Assembly: GCF_019112545.1 (NCBI RefSeq)
Contig: NW_025064885.1
Coordinates: 1,091,180-1,155,179, forward strand
DNA from: Guyanagaster necrorhizus
Lineage: Eukaryota; Basidiomycota; Agaricomycetes; Agaricales; Physalacriaceae
Direction of reading: 5' to 3'
DNA: 64,000 bases
The notes below the pieces were generated by a model. The model had not been told where the DNA came from, made no database searches, and saw nothing but the letters and a program-made list of their open reading frames with translations. Of the stretch, positions 9,964 to 22,200 are shown one piece after another. Made by a program: the position numbers and the translations under genes. How positions within the stretch are numbered: position 1 is the first letter of the stretch; the number at the start of each line of letters is the position of its first letter.

Positions 9964-9977
9964 ATTAGCTTGAAGCT
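9763..9977 (+). promoter_or_regulatory. TATA box, transcript-start/primer motif and primer site of element E
   Basis: TATTTAAA at 9763-9770; AGCTTCAAGTTAA at 9797-9809, 34 bases downstream; TTAGCTTGAAGCT at 9965-9977, just inside the LTR. The second and third are complementary at 12 of 13 bases. This is the arrangement expected if the RNA starts at the AGCTT motif and its first bases fold back to prime reverse transcription. Confidence 0.75.
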
Positions 9978-10020
9978 TCATCTTCTCTTTTCTTATGTAT
10001 AATAGTGTGGAGAAAACTGA

Positions 10021-11457
10021 ATGTTATCAATCAATCTAGAATCTCCCAACTTTAATCACAAGTTCTTTGAACTCCTCATATCTATTATTGGAATGTTATT
10101 AGACTTGCTGGTGATCATCTAGCTTTGCAGAGAAAGACAATCAATCACCACTTAGGCAGTCAGACACTACTAAGAATTTTAGAATATATGATAAATCCTG
10201 ACAAATGTCACCTCTGACCTCCCTCTCTATAGCATTCCAGTCTCTCCCTGAACCTCTACTCAACCCCAGGACAGAACTATACCTCAAACTAACATTGGGA
10301 AAATGAATTTATAGGATATTAAGGAAGAAGAGAGACACTGATATTCTCTCTGATCACTCTAAAGCAGAAACTACAACTCTGGCCTCACAGGGTTCTGGAA
10401 CCTATAGATTCCAATGCTGGCATCCAACCATGAGGATGAAGACATCTCTGACAACTTCTTTGATGATACATTCTCTAATAATCTCTTACCTCTATGCAGA
10501 GGGCTTAGAAACACCATTAGAGACTCTCTTGATGCTGTTAGAGTGGCTCCAGGGCTCTACTTTCTATTACTGGTCAACTCTAGATATGACTCACTCTACA
10601 CCACTCTGCAGTTTAGCCTCCACCTACAGCCAGAAACAGAGTATACCCAGAACATAGAGCCCAGATAAGAGCATACAAGCTGAAGGCCTACTGTTGACAA
10701 TGTCATCAACTAATACTAGCAGGACTTTGCAGCAGAGGAGATCCATAAAGCCAGTGAAGGGATTCTCAATGATCTTGACCTCTCTGAGGCTGAGTTCACC
10801 TGAAGGGAAGACCTCTACAATGAAGAAATATATAATAAGCAGTACCACCAAAGACAACAAGAGCTTGGGGCCACTGGGTAGAGCATCTCTAGCTTCTGTG
10901 TCCCAGACCTACAAATAGATGGAATCCAGTCCCTCTTTTGAGAGCCCAGCATCTATCACATAGAAACAGACCTATAGATGGGACCACACAGTCTGGTCAC
11001 CCTCAGTGAGGTTGATTGAAGAGAGAATGAGAATAGAGTCTTCTATCCCCTTCAAACAATCAGCCCCAAAACTCTTGAGTATCTCTCTTTCCAACATACC
11101 CTGAGCCCTGATACCATCAATAAGAATAATGAGTTCATCCCTGCCTTCTACAGATTACAAGTTCCTCTCAATGCCCATATCTCTGACCACATGCTCAGAG
11201 GATATTTTGGAAGCTGAGCTGCTTAACTATTCCTCAATGAGAAATATTACAGAAACTTCCACATTTATAGTGAGAGACTGGAGATGGTATGAGCAGCTAG
11301 AGACAATAGATACAATAACATTGGGCATAGTTTCAGAACAGTCTTCGATATCTCTGGACCCACAGCCACTGAACCCAGCAATTATCAGACTGCCTGTAGT
11401 GACACCCTTCGACTGGCCTGTTGCTTCCCTTCTCAAAGAGGACAAGGAGAACAATGA
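10021..11457 (+). pseudogene. ORF1 of element E
   Basis: From ATG at 10021, 57 bases inside the LTR, to TGA at 11455-11457: about 478 codons in one net frame with scattered stops. Residues near 16-38 form the hydrophobic stretch seen in every copy (SIIGMLLDLLVII then a stop). The middle is Glu/Gln/Arg-rich and probably helical (EEIHKASEGILNDLDLSEAEF, then QYHQRQQELG). The final 110 codons overlap gag. Function unknown; possibly a membrane-bound N-terminal extension of, or partner for, Gag. Confidence 0.7.
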
Positions 11458-13153
11458 CAAAGAGAGAGATAAGGAAACTGAAAGTAGTGAGGAACTGCAA
11501 AGATTCATCAACTACATATAAGAAGATATAGATGAAGAAGTCTTGGAAGAAGAGATACAGAAGAGCAGGATGGATGAGTATTAAGACTTATATGAAATGA
11601 AGGTAATGTTTTCATGGTATGATGATAACTGGTTAGCATTATCAATGGGGAAATTATATGTTAATGCAGAAACTGAGGAATGAGGGGAGATACTACAGTA
11701 TGCTGCTATGGAATATGTAATCCAGAGTTATAATCAATAGCATCTGGAAGATCAACTCCAGCATTTGGCAGCATATCAATCAAGGTTTGATATATGACCA
11801 ATGCCATGGGCTCCACTAGTCACCCCACAGAAAAAAGCTTGGCTGGACTCCTCACTCTTTAGCAGCTAAAGCTAATATTCATACTCCTCTTTGTCAATCC
11901 AAACAATAGCAACTTGGCTTGCTTGTATCTGAACCTGGCCCAAAACACAGCCAAGCAACTATCAAAATCCTTAGACTAGCAAAGGGAGCTAAATACTAGG
12001 AGCTCAGCCTCCATCTGATGATGCTACTGGAAGTGCCACTGAAAAGAAACCAATCCAGAATGATTCCAAGATGGTGCAACTGAGCTTCACTATCAGAGAT
12101 GGTATCATTGTTCAAAAGAAAGTTGCTCAAGAAAGCTCCATTGCTGACAACAACTCTCTTCACTTCTTCTTAAGGCCACCAGACAAGTGGTGATGACTCT
12201 CTTTCTCTGAATAGCCTAATCCAATAGGTCCTCTTCCTAAAAATACAGCAGTACTACAGTGCAGACTCAACCTACTATAAAAGCCCTGACTCTTTAAAGG
12301 AGCATCCAATGACATTGACTGATTTCTAGTCGACTGCAAGTAGTATTTCAAGGTGTACATTGGCTACTTTGGGATAGACATGAATAAAGTTGCATTTACC
12401 ACCTCATACCTCAAAGACAAAGCCAAGACATGATAGATACTCATCTCTTCTAACTTATGATCATCCATCTGAGAGCACTATCAGTATCTCTCATGATCAA
12501 CCTTTAAACAGATATTGTATGACAAATTCATTGATCTGGTGGTACAGAAAGTACATAAGCAAAAGATCAAAAATTATAAGATGGGAGATAAGGTGGCAAC
12601 AGACTACTTTGATGAGCTAGAATAGCTCATGAAGCTTGCCAGCATTCATGATAATATGACAAACAATGGACAGATAGTTGAGGCTCTCAAGAGAGAAGTC
12701 TCCTCCTCATACATCATGATAATCTTGGCCATTGGCATCAAAGCCCTGATGCTGATAGGATATGACAAATAGAAGAAAAGGATCATTGAGATATATAAGG
12801 AGCAACAAAGGCAGAAAGTGGAACAATTGACCCTGCAAGATTACTTGAATAAGTCAATGGAGACAACTGCTGAGAAATCATCAGGATTCTCAACAGCTCT
12901 GACCTACAGCACACAGAAGACAGGAACAGAAATGACATACATGAGGGCAGAAAAGCTCATGAACATTGATTGGATAAAGAAGGAAGAAAAGTGCTTCAAC
13001 TGTAGGCAAAAAGAGCATATAGCCAAGGACTGCTCAAAGAAGAAGCAGACTCACAAGGACATCTGTGCTCAGATATCTGAACTACAAAAGAAGGAAGAAG
13101 GACTTGGCATAGACATAAAGGTGAAGGAGATAAAAGGTGGAGCCAACTAGTGA
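11129..13153 (+). pseudogene. gag of element E
   Basis: About 674 codons in one net frame from the conserved ATG (11129, MSSSLPSTDY) to TGA at 13151-13153. Order: N-terminal region overlapping ORF1; acidic segment (KEDKENNDKERDKETESSEE; DEEVLEEEIQKSRMDEYQ); capsid-type domain (DMNKVAFTTSYLKDKAKT; KFIDLVVQKVHKQKIKNYK; VATDYFDELE); Lys-rich linker; zinc knuckle CFNCRQKEHIAKDC (CX2CX4HX4C, complete) near 12995-13036. The codon before the terminator has become TAG (CAG in sister copies). Several TGA and TAG stops. Binds the element RNA and forms particles in the intact family. Confidence 0.85.
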
Positions 13154-16100
13154 GCGATTCTACTGGGTCAGCCAAAGACTTTAATGGTGTGCCAATAACA
13201 GCTGCTAGTCAGACTGACAGTATTTCTATAGTTATCCTTATGCATACTTTATATGAGCATTTGAATATACTCTGATTCTTGACTCTACATACTAATGAAT
13301 CACAAAAAGAAACTCAAACACCTACAGGCCAAACAGGGGCAGAGAGCCCCAACAGTTGGCTCCAACCATTCAGTACTGAATAGACATAGCAAGCCATCAA
13401 TAATGCCCAGACAAAAGAAGCAGTGAAAGCAGTACTTCAGAACTGGATCCATAAGATCTGAGTTAAAGAAGTGGATGATGCTATAGAAGGAATCCAGAAA
13501 GCTGAGTGATGTTGTGCTCTGGAGTGGTTGGATGAACTCTAAGGATCAAAGAAGTTCATACAATGAACCAAAACTCCAAGGCAGAATCTGTTGGCTAAGG
13601 CCCAAATTGAAACACTTATGTCTCAGGCCATATATGCTGTAACAGCCCTAATTGACAGCAGTTGTACTGGCAGCTCTATTAATTGAGCTTTTGTTGACAA
13701 GCATCACCTTCCAACAAGGGCCACTGCAGCCTCTATATCAGTATACAATGCTGATAGCATGAAGAACCAAGCCAGCTTTATTACTGAGTTTATAGAACTG
13801 CAACTTATGATCAGAGATCATTCTGAGTGAATTGACTTAGCAGTAACCAATCTTGGAACAAAAGAGATCTTCCTTAGATACAACTGGTTAATTAAACATA
13901 ATCTGCTAATTAATTAGAAGACTGAGAAGATAATGTTTGCTCAGTGCAAATGCCAGAAGATACCATTCAAATTACCAGATACAGACCCAGAGAATCATTG
14001 GGATGAGGAGATGGAGGATGAGGAAACTATTCTTGCCATCAACCTCCAGCATAAAATAAACATCCAAGTGGTATATCATGCCAACAATCTTGCTGCTTAG
14101 GCCAATGAGCAGAAAGAGGAAAAAACATTTGAAGAGATAGTGTCTAAATGGGTATGAGACTTTAAAGACTTGTTTGAGAAGGAGAGCTTTAATAAGCTCT
14201 CTGAGCTGAAGCCATGGGATCATGCCATTGAGCTAATCTCTAATGCAAATGCCAATCTTGACTGCAAGATCTACCCTCTTAGGAACAATAAGCAGCAAGA
14301 GCTCAACAAATTCCTTGACAAGAACTTGTCTAGTGAAAGGATCCAGCCATCCAAGTCTTCTATAGCATCACCATTCTTTTTTGTCAAAAAGAAAGATGGA
14401 AAGCTCTGACCAGTCCAAGATTACTGAAAGCTCAATGAAATGACAATCAAAAACTGATACCTTCTTTCACTAATCTCAGAGCTAATAAAGAAACTCTAAA
14501 GTGCCAAATACTACACCAAGCTTGATGTCTGATGGGAATATAACAATATCTGAATCAAGGAGGGTGATAAATGGAAGGCAGCATTCCAGACCAACAGAGG
14601 ACTGTTTGAGCTAATAGTCATATTCTTTGAACTCACTAACTCTCCTGCAATCTTCCAGTAGATGATAAACAACATTTTCAAGGACCTCATCTCCACTGGC
14701 AAGATAACAATTTACTTCAACAACATTCTGATCATGTCCAAAATGAAAGAGAAACACCAGAAGCTGGTACAGCAAGTACTAGCCTTAATGAGGAAACACA
14801 AGCTGTTTCTCAAAGTGGAAAAGTGTGAATTTGAGGTTCTTAAAACCAAGTATCTCAGAGTGATAATCAGTGAAGAAAGTATCTGCATAGATCTGATCAA
14901 GGTAGCAGAGGTCACTAAATGGCCAGAGCCCATCAAGAAAAAAGAGCTTCAGTCATTTCTGAGATTTATAAATTTCTACCAATGATTTATTCAGGACTAT
15001 AGCAAGATAGTTCAGCCTATGACTCAACTCACAGAAAATGCTCCTTGGACATGGAGCCCTTCTCAGCAGGCCACCTTTGATAATCTCAAGAAATGGCTGG
15101 CTGAGGATATAGTTCTCACCATCCCAATGCAAGAAGGAAAGTTTCAAGTGGAGACCAACTCCAGTGAGGAGGCTATTAGTGCTGTCTTATCTCAACAACA
15201 GAATAAGAGGTGGCAACTCATAGCCTTTCTCTCCAAGGCTCTCTTAGTCACTGAATGAAATTATAAGATCTATGATAAGAAACTGCTTGCCATCATGCTT
15301 GCCCTAGAAGAGTAGAGGCACTACCTGATTGGAGCTGCAGAAATATTTGAGATCTGGATAGACTATCAGAATCTCTGGTACTTCCATCAATCACAGAAGT
15401 TAAACTAGAGACAGGCCAGGTGGATTATGGAACTCAGTCAATACCAATACATCTTGCATCATAAAGTGAGAATGGCCAACAAAAAGGCCAACCTCTTTAG
15501 TTGTCAAGCTGATCATGACCAAGGAGGATATGATAATGAGGGGGTAACATTATTGAAGCCTGAACATTTCTGGGTAATGATAATGCCAACTGAAGAGAAG
15601 ATTCATGAGAAGATCAAAAGTATCATGAGAGACACAAGTCAATGAGATCAGAAGGTGGCCCTTTCACTGAACCATGAATGAAGAATGATGAAGGAAGGGA
15701 GAATGATCTGATATGATAGACAGATCTACATCCTGAGGGACCAAGCATTGAGAGGAGAGATCATTGCTATCTACTATGACCATGCAACTGCCAGTCACCT
15801 GGGCATTGCCAAAACTAAGGAGCTCATACTATATGAGTATTAGTGGCCCAAACTAGGCAATGATATCACCTGATATGTCAAAGCCTGCAAGACTTGCCAG
15901 CATGAAAAAGCATTCACACAACCATGAGCAGCCTCTCTCCATCTGAACAAAATCCTGACAGCTCTATAAACTCACATTTCTATAGATATGATCATCAGAC
16001 TGCCAGAGTGCAATAGCTATGATGCTATCATTGTTATAGTTGATCGATTCTCTAAGGTAATCATTCTGATCATCTGCTTGATTGAGCTAATCTCCAAAGG

Positions 16101-17043
16101 ATAGACAAAGATTCTATGCAACAAGGTATATACCAAGTATGATATGCCTCAAGTCATAATCTCAGACTGGAGACCACAATTTGTGTTCAAATTCTTGAAC
16201 AATCTATACTGACTCCTACACATCAAAAGAAATGCATTCACTGCATACCATCCACAGACTGACAGCCAAATAGAATGGACCAATCAGGAGGTAGAGAAAT
16301 ACCTCTGCCTCTTCATCAACTACAGACAGGATGACTGGGTGGAATGGCTGGCTCTTGCCATCTTTTAGTATAATAACTATATACACTCTGCTATAAGTAA
16401 AACACTATTTTTCATCAATCATGAGCAACACCTGAATATCACTCAAACACAATGATATCATACCACTACATCTGCATCCACTGACTTTGCCACAACCATG
16501 ACAAAAATCTATGATAAAACCAAGACAGCCCTTGAAAAGGCTGCAACAGTTATGAAGAAGCAATATGATAAGCATCACCATGTCACACATGAATATTCAG
16601 TAGATGACAAAGTCTGGCTGGATACTACAAACCTTCATCTTCTATGTCCCAAATGTAAACTAGCCAACAAACATACTGGGCCATTCACAATTCTCTCCAA
16701 AATTGGCCAGTCCTCTTACAAACTCTGACTCCTACTAATCTGAAAAATACATGACATCTTTAATGAGATGCTACTGATGCCATATATCACCCCAGCATTC
16801 TCTAATCAGGAGCATCTACCATCTTCATCACTGTACTTAATCAATGATAAAGAACATTATGAAATCAACTAAGTCCTAAATTATAAATTATAAAAAATCA
16901 AGGCAAAAAGAGGAGGTATGACAACAACAGTCAATTACCTTATCAGCTGGAAAGGCTACAGTCCAGAATCTAACCAGTGGGTTAATGAGCAATAAATGAA
17001 TGCCAACAAAGCTATATGCAACTATAAATTATCCTTAAATTAA
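13150..17043 (+). pseudogene. pol of element E
   Basis: About 1,297 codons in one frame with dozens of stops and no net indel. It opens at the GTG overlapping the gag stop (-1 relative to gag). Protease: ALIDSSCTGSSIN near 13650 (catalytic DSG now DSS). RT: SPFFFVKKKDGKL, then a stop where the family has Arg; the catalytic YLDD is YFNN (14712-14723), so RT is dead. RNase H: VETNSSEEA near 15150. IN: HDHA...H and CKTCQ zinc residues, HISIDM, ISDWRPQF, IEWTNQE. Chromodomain: TTTVNYLISWKGYSPESNQW near 16920-16980. TAA stop at 17041-17043. Confidence 0.92.
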
Positions 17044-17076
17044 GCTATTGGAATGATAGTCTTAAGAAGGGGATAA

Positions 17077-17546
17077 TGTTACAATTTTTTCTTTATTCTA
17101 TTTTCTTTCAGAGTTTAACCCCTATTTATGCTTAGTCAGAGCACTTATGACAAGCACTTAAGACTGTGAGATGAAGCTTAGTCATCACAACTAAGCTAAG
17201 TTGGTCATTGTCTTTCAATGCAACAGCATTGTCTGATAACACACAATCAATCTTTTATATACAGTAATAATGCCCAAGGACAATAGGCACAAAGAACACA
17301 ACAATGCACAATAGATAGCAGTATTAATAACTACATTTTGTACAGTATTTAAAGAGGCTTGCTTTTGCTGATAATCCTCAGCTTCGAGCTAAAGTTTATC
17401 TTCACACTATTTTATACTTGAGCCAATCCTAAAGTCTTGTGACATATCAATCAGATAGTGTATCAGTGAACTCAGATGACTGCCCAAAATGCAAGACAGC
17501 TTCTGTTTATCATGTGTTACTATTTATATGATGCTTGAGTCTAACA
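17077..17546 (+). repeat. 3' LTR of element E (470 bp)
   Basis: Starts TGTTACAATTTTTTC after TCTTAAGAAGGGGATAA and ends GAGTCTAACA. It keeps the undecayed primer motif AGCTTCGAGCTAA where the 5' LTR has AGCTTCAAGTTAA. Confidence 0.95.
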
Positions 17547-17666
17547 TTAAGATCTTGTCACATCACAATTCATAATCACATCAGTGGACTCTGATGTTTT
17601 CACTTGAAGTGTGAAGTGATGTCAGTTTATCATGTGTTTAGGATCACATGCAGCTTGAGTCTAACA
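17547..17666 (+). repeat. 5' LTR of element F, distal fragment
   Basis: Starts with the right target-site copy of E (TTAAG, 17547-17551) and continues to the LTR end GAGTCTAACA (17666). The F primer site TTAGCTTGAAGCT follows at 17668-17680. It matches the end of the F 3' LTR (57720-57833). Confidence 0.92.
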
Positions 17667-17723
17667 ATTAGCTTGAAGCTTCATCTTTCTTTTTCTCATG
17701 CACTATAGTGTGAAGGAAACCAA

Positions 17724-18578
17724 ATGCCATCTATCAACACATCAGACCCCAACTTCAATCATGAGTTTTTTAAACTCCTCACATTTATCATCAGAATATT
17801 GTTAGAGTTATTAGTGATCATACAGCTGTGTCATAAATGCCAATCAATCACTGCCTGGGCAGTTAGACACTATCAGGAGTTCCAAAACATCTATTAAATC
17901 TTATGCAACATAACCTCTGATCTCTCACTATATGACATCTTCAAATCCTGACAAATATCTCATCAGCCTATAGACCTCCCCATATCAGAAGCCAGGTCTA
18001 GCAGCTCACATCAAGAAGACATTCAGAAAGAGAAGTGACATGAGTACTCTCTTCAATGACCAGACAATAGAAACTAGAACTCTTGTCTCACAGGATTCTG
18101 AAATCTATAGATCCTATCTCTCATTCCTAACCATGAAGATGAGGATCTTCCTCTGGACTTCTTTGAGGACTCACCATCTTTCAACCCTTCCACAGCTAGC
18201 AAAACCTCTGAGATTGCTAACTGCATCTGAAACTCTCTTGATGCCACTAGGATGGCTTTAAGATCCAGAAATATTTTGCTGCACACAAGAAACTCACATC
18301 ACAGATTCTTCTATATGACTCCATCAGAGAGCTTCAGCTATTCCCACCACAGTAGCCATAAGATGAGTGGGTCACCAGCTGACTCAGAGCACATTGCAAC
18401 AGAGGACAACAGAGCTGAGCTCATTCACTGACTATTCTCAGACTGGGACTTTAACATCTCCTTCAACTTTGATGATGCATGGTGACAATACTACCAACTA
18501 TAGATGAGTGAGCTCAGGCAAACTCTAAGCAAGCTAGAGAAGATCTTGTAGAGGACATCTGGGTGGAGGCTCAGTAAG
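17724..18578 (+). pseudogene. ORF1 of element F, N-terminal part
   Basis: From ATG at 17724 to the H insertion at 18578; the frame resumes at 51047. One of the clearest N-termini: MPSINTSDPNFNHEFFKLL, hydrophobic FIIRILLELLVIIQLC (near residues 21-36), then HKCQSITAWAVRHYQEF. The Trp of SITAW is intact here, while C, E, G, H, I, J, K and L have stops at or next to this place. The end of the piece (DWDFNISFNFDDAW) matches ORF1 of G and J. Function unknown. Confidence 0.75.
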
Positions 18579-18765
18579 TGTTAGACCCAAGCATCATATG
18601 AACAGAAACACATGATAAACAGAAGCTGCCTCACACTTTGAGCAGTCAACTGAGTTCACTGATATGAAATCTGATCAGTGTGTCACAAGACCTTAGAATT
18701 GGCTTGAGTATAGAATAGTGTGAATGTAAACTTTAACTCAAAGCTGGGGGTTACCAGTGAGAGTG
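18579..18765 (-). repeat. 3' LTR of element H, distal fragment
   Basis: Minus-orientation LTR end starting TGTTAGACCC at 18579, cut at 18765 by G. Its last five bases, GAGTG, are the left target-site copy of G. The rest of this LTR is at 26736-27022; together they give about 469 bp. Confidence 0.9.
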
Positions 18766-19193
18766 TGTTAGACCTAAGCATCACATGAGCGATTCCACAT
18801 GATAAACAGCCATCCCTTTGCACTTCGAGAGATCAGCTGAGTTCACTGAATGTGTATTTCACTCATTGTGACTCAAGGTAGAATAGTGAATATAAGCTTT
18901 AGCTTGAAGCTGGGGTTTAAGCAGCTCGAGCAGACTCCTTATATACTGTACATGGTCTGCTAATAATACTACATTCTTTTTGTGGATCTCTCTGTCCATT
19001 GTGCTCTTTGTCCTTAAGCATCATTACTGTATATAAAAGGTATTGTATGCTGTCGATCATTGTCAGTGGGACTAATATGCTTAGTCTATTGTGCTGACTA
19101 AGCTTCATCCTGTGAGTGTCATGTGCAGACATCTAGGCATGAATAGGGATTCTTAAAGGAAAAAAGAAAAGAAATATATAGAAAATCATAACA
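18766..19193 (-). repeat. 3' LTR of element G (428 bp)
   Basis: On the minus strand it starts TGTTATGATTTTC at 19193 and ends at 18766. It is 18 bp shorter than the 5' LTR because it lacks one unit of a short internal duplication; otherwise the two align end to end. Confidence 0.93.
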
Positions 19194-19226
19194 TTACCTC
19201 TCCATTAAGACCATCATCCTGATGGT

Positions 19227-22200
19227 TTAATTCAGAGATAGTTCATAGTCATGTATGGTGCTGTCAGCATTCATATGCTTTTTATTGACCCACTGGTTTG
19301 ACTCTGGTCTGTACCCTTTCCAGCTGACCAAATAGTTGACAGTAGTTGTCATTCCCTCCCTTTTGCCTTAACTTTATGAAGCTTGTGGTTTAATACCTAT
19401 TCGATTTCATAGTGTTCTTTCTCATCAATGAGGTCAGGCAGTGAGGGTGGAGGTTGTTATTGGTTCAGGAAGGTGGGTGTGATATATGGAGTCAGAAGTG
19501 TCTTGTTGAACATATTATGAATTCTCCAGATAGAAGGTATTCAGATTTTATAAGCACTGGCCTCTGCTTTGGAGATGATGGAGAAAGAGCCAGTGTGTTT
19601 GTCTGAGAGTTTCCATTTTGGGTGAGAAAGATGAAGGTTCATCATGTCTAGCCAAACCTTGTCATTGGTTTAGTACTTGTGTGAGAGGTGACAGTGTTTG
19701 TCATATTGTGCTTTTATTGCAGTGGCCACTCTGTCCAGGGCTTTTTTTGTCTCATCATGGATTTTTGCCATAGTAGTGGCAAAATCTGTTAATGTGGGTG
19801 TCGCCGTTTATCAGTGTTTAGTATGAGCAACATGTGGATGTCTTCCATAGTTGATGAAGAAGAGTGTTTTGCCGGTTGCAGAGTGTATTCAATTGTTATG
19901 TTGGAATGCTATAAGTGCAAGCCACTCAACCCAGTCATCTTGTCTGTAATTGATGAATAGGCAGAGATATTTTTCCACCTCTTGGTTCACCTGCTCCATC
20001 TGGCCATCAGTCTGAGGGTGATAAGCAGTCAAAGCATTCTGCTTGATGTTTAATAGTTGATACAAGTCATCTAGGAATTTGGATACAAATTGTGGGCCCC
20101 TGTCAGAGATAATGATCTGGGGCATCTCATATTTGGCATAGACTTCATCTTGTAAAATCTTGGCCCATCCTTCAGATGTCAACTCTGTCAAACAGGTAAT
20201 AGGGATGATCACCTTTGAGAATCAGTCTACTATGATGATGATAGTGTCATATCCTTCACAGTCCAGTAATCCAGTGATCATGTCCACCAAAATATGTGTC
20301 CAGAGGGAAGAAGGAACTTTGTTTGGATAAAGCAGGGCTGCTCAGGCCTGGGTAAAAGCCTTGCCTCGCTGGCAGACCTCACAGGCTTTGATGTAGACAG
20401 TGATGTCATTGCTCATTTTCAGCTATCAATATTCCCATAGGACCAGTTCCTTGATCTTTGCAATGCCAGAGTGTCTGGCTGTGGCATGATCATGACAGGT
20501 GGCAATGATCTTTCCTCATAGGTTTTGGTCTCAGAGAATATAGATTTTTCTATCATAGCGGATCATTCCTCCTTCTCTCATTAGTCCCCTTTTATGGTTG
20601 AGAGAAGAGGCAATCCTTTGGTCCCATTTGTGGCTATCATGAGTTGCACTTTTTATCTGCTTATAGATTTCTTCCTCTGTTGGCATTATCATGGCTCTGA
20701 AATGTTCAGGCCATAACAGCATGACTCCATCATTGTCAGTCCTGCCCTGGTCATGGTCTGCCTATCAGCTGAGGACATCAGCCTTTTTGTTTGCCATGCC
20801 TGCCTTATGATAAAGTGTATATTGATACTGGCTGAGTTTGGTGACCCATCAGACTTGCTGATGGTTTAGTTTCTGCAGTTGTCAGAAGTATCTGAGGTTT
20901 TGATGGTCTGTTCAGATTTCGAAGACTTTGATTGCTCCTATCAGATAATGCCACCACTCTTCTAATGCGAGCCTGATTGTGAGTAACTCTTCATCATAGA
21001 TTTTATAGTTCCTCTCTGTGACCATGAGTGCTTTTGAGAGGAATGTGACCAGTTGCCATTTGCCTCCTTGCTCCTGGGAGAGTACTGTCCCAATTGCCCC
21101 CTCACTGGAGTCTGCCTCAACTCGAAACCTTCCCTTCTGAGATGGGATAGCGAGTATAACGTCCTCTGCTAATCATCACTTCAGGTCTTCAAATATAGAC
21201 TGTTGAGGACCTCCCCATATCCAGGGGGCATTGCTGGTGAGCTGGGTCATAGGCCAGATGATTTTGCTGTAGTCATGGATAAATCACTGGTAGAAGTTTG
21301 TGAATCTGAGAGAGGATTATAATTCCTTCTTCTTAGTTGGAACCAGCCATTTCATCACTTCTGCTACTTTGATGAGGTCCATCCTAATGCTTCCTTTGCT
21401 AATGATTACTCCAAGATACTCCATTTCAAGTACTTCAAACTTGCACTTCTCTGCTTTGAGAAACAACTGATGCTTCCTCATAAGGGCTAGTACTTGTCAT
21501 ACTATCCTTCTATGCTCCTTCTTCATCTGTGACATGATTAGAATGTCATCAAGATAGATGGTGACTTTTCCAGTAGTGATAAGATCCTGAAATATGTTGT
21601 TTATCATCCATTGAAAGATTACAAGGGAGTTGGTAAGACTAAAGAACATGATAGTAGGTTCAAATAGTCCTCAGTTTGTCCTGAATGCCACCTTCCATTC
21701 ATCTCCTTCTTTAATCTGGACATTGTTGTACCTCCAGCAGATGTCGAGTTTAGTATAGTATTTAGCACTCCAGAGTTTATCTATCAACTCCAAGATCAGA
21801 GGGAGGAGGTATCGGTTTTTGATTGTCATCTCATTCAGTTTTCAGTAGTCTTGGACCAGCTGGAGCTTGCCATCTTTCTTTTTTACAGAGAAGAATGGTG
21901 ATGCCATGGAGGATTTTGATGGTCAGATACATCTGCTGGACAGGTTCTTGTCCAGAAACTTGTCAAGTTCCTGTTGTTCATGATTGCCAAGGGGGTAGGT
22001 TTTGCAATCCAGATTAGCATTAGCATTTGGGATCAATTCAATTGTGTGATCCCAAGGTCTTGGGACAGGGAGCTCATCAAAACTTTCTTTTTTGAAGAGG
22101 TTCCGGTAGTCCTGCACCCATTCTGGTATCATCTCCTCAAACATCCTTTCCTCCTTTCCTTTATTGGCCTTTGCTGCCAGGTTGTTAGTATGATGGATGG

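Larger units (their letters stand above)
9494..17546 (+). mobile_element. Element E: complete but decayed chromovirus (8.05 kb)
   Basis: Complete structure: 5' LTR, primer site, ORF1, gag, pol, purine tract, 3' LTR. Both LTRs are 470 bp. Target-site copies CTAAA (9489-9493) and TTAAG (17547-17551) each differ by one transition from CTAAG, the sequence at the matching place in the F 3' LTR. ORF1, gag and pol each keep net frame but contain many stops. Inserted in the 5' LTR of F. Confidence 0.95.

Noticed and set aside
9964..9980. tRNA-derived primer-binding site
   Set aside because: The bases next to the LTR do not begin with TGG and do not look like the complement of a tRNA 3' end, while they match the element's own LTR motif.
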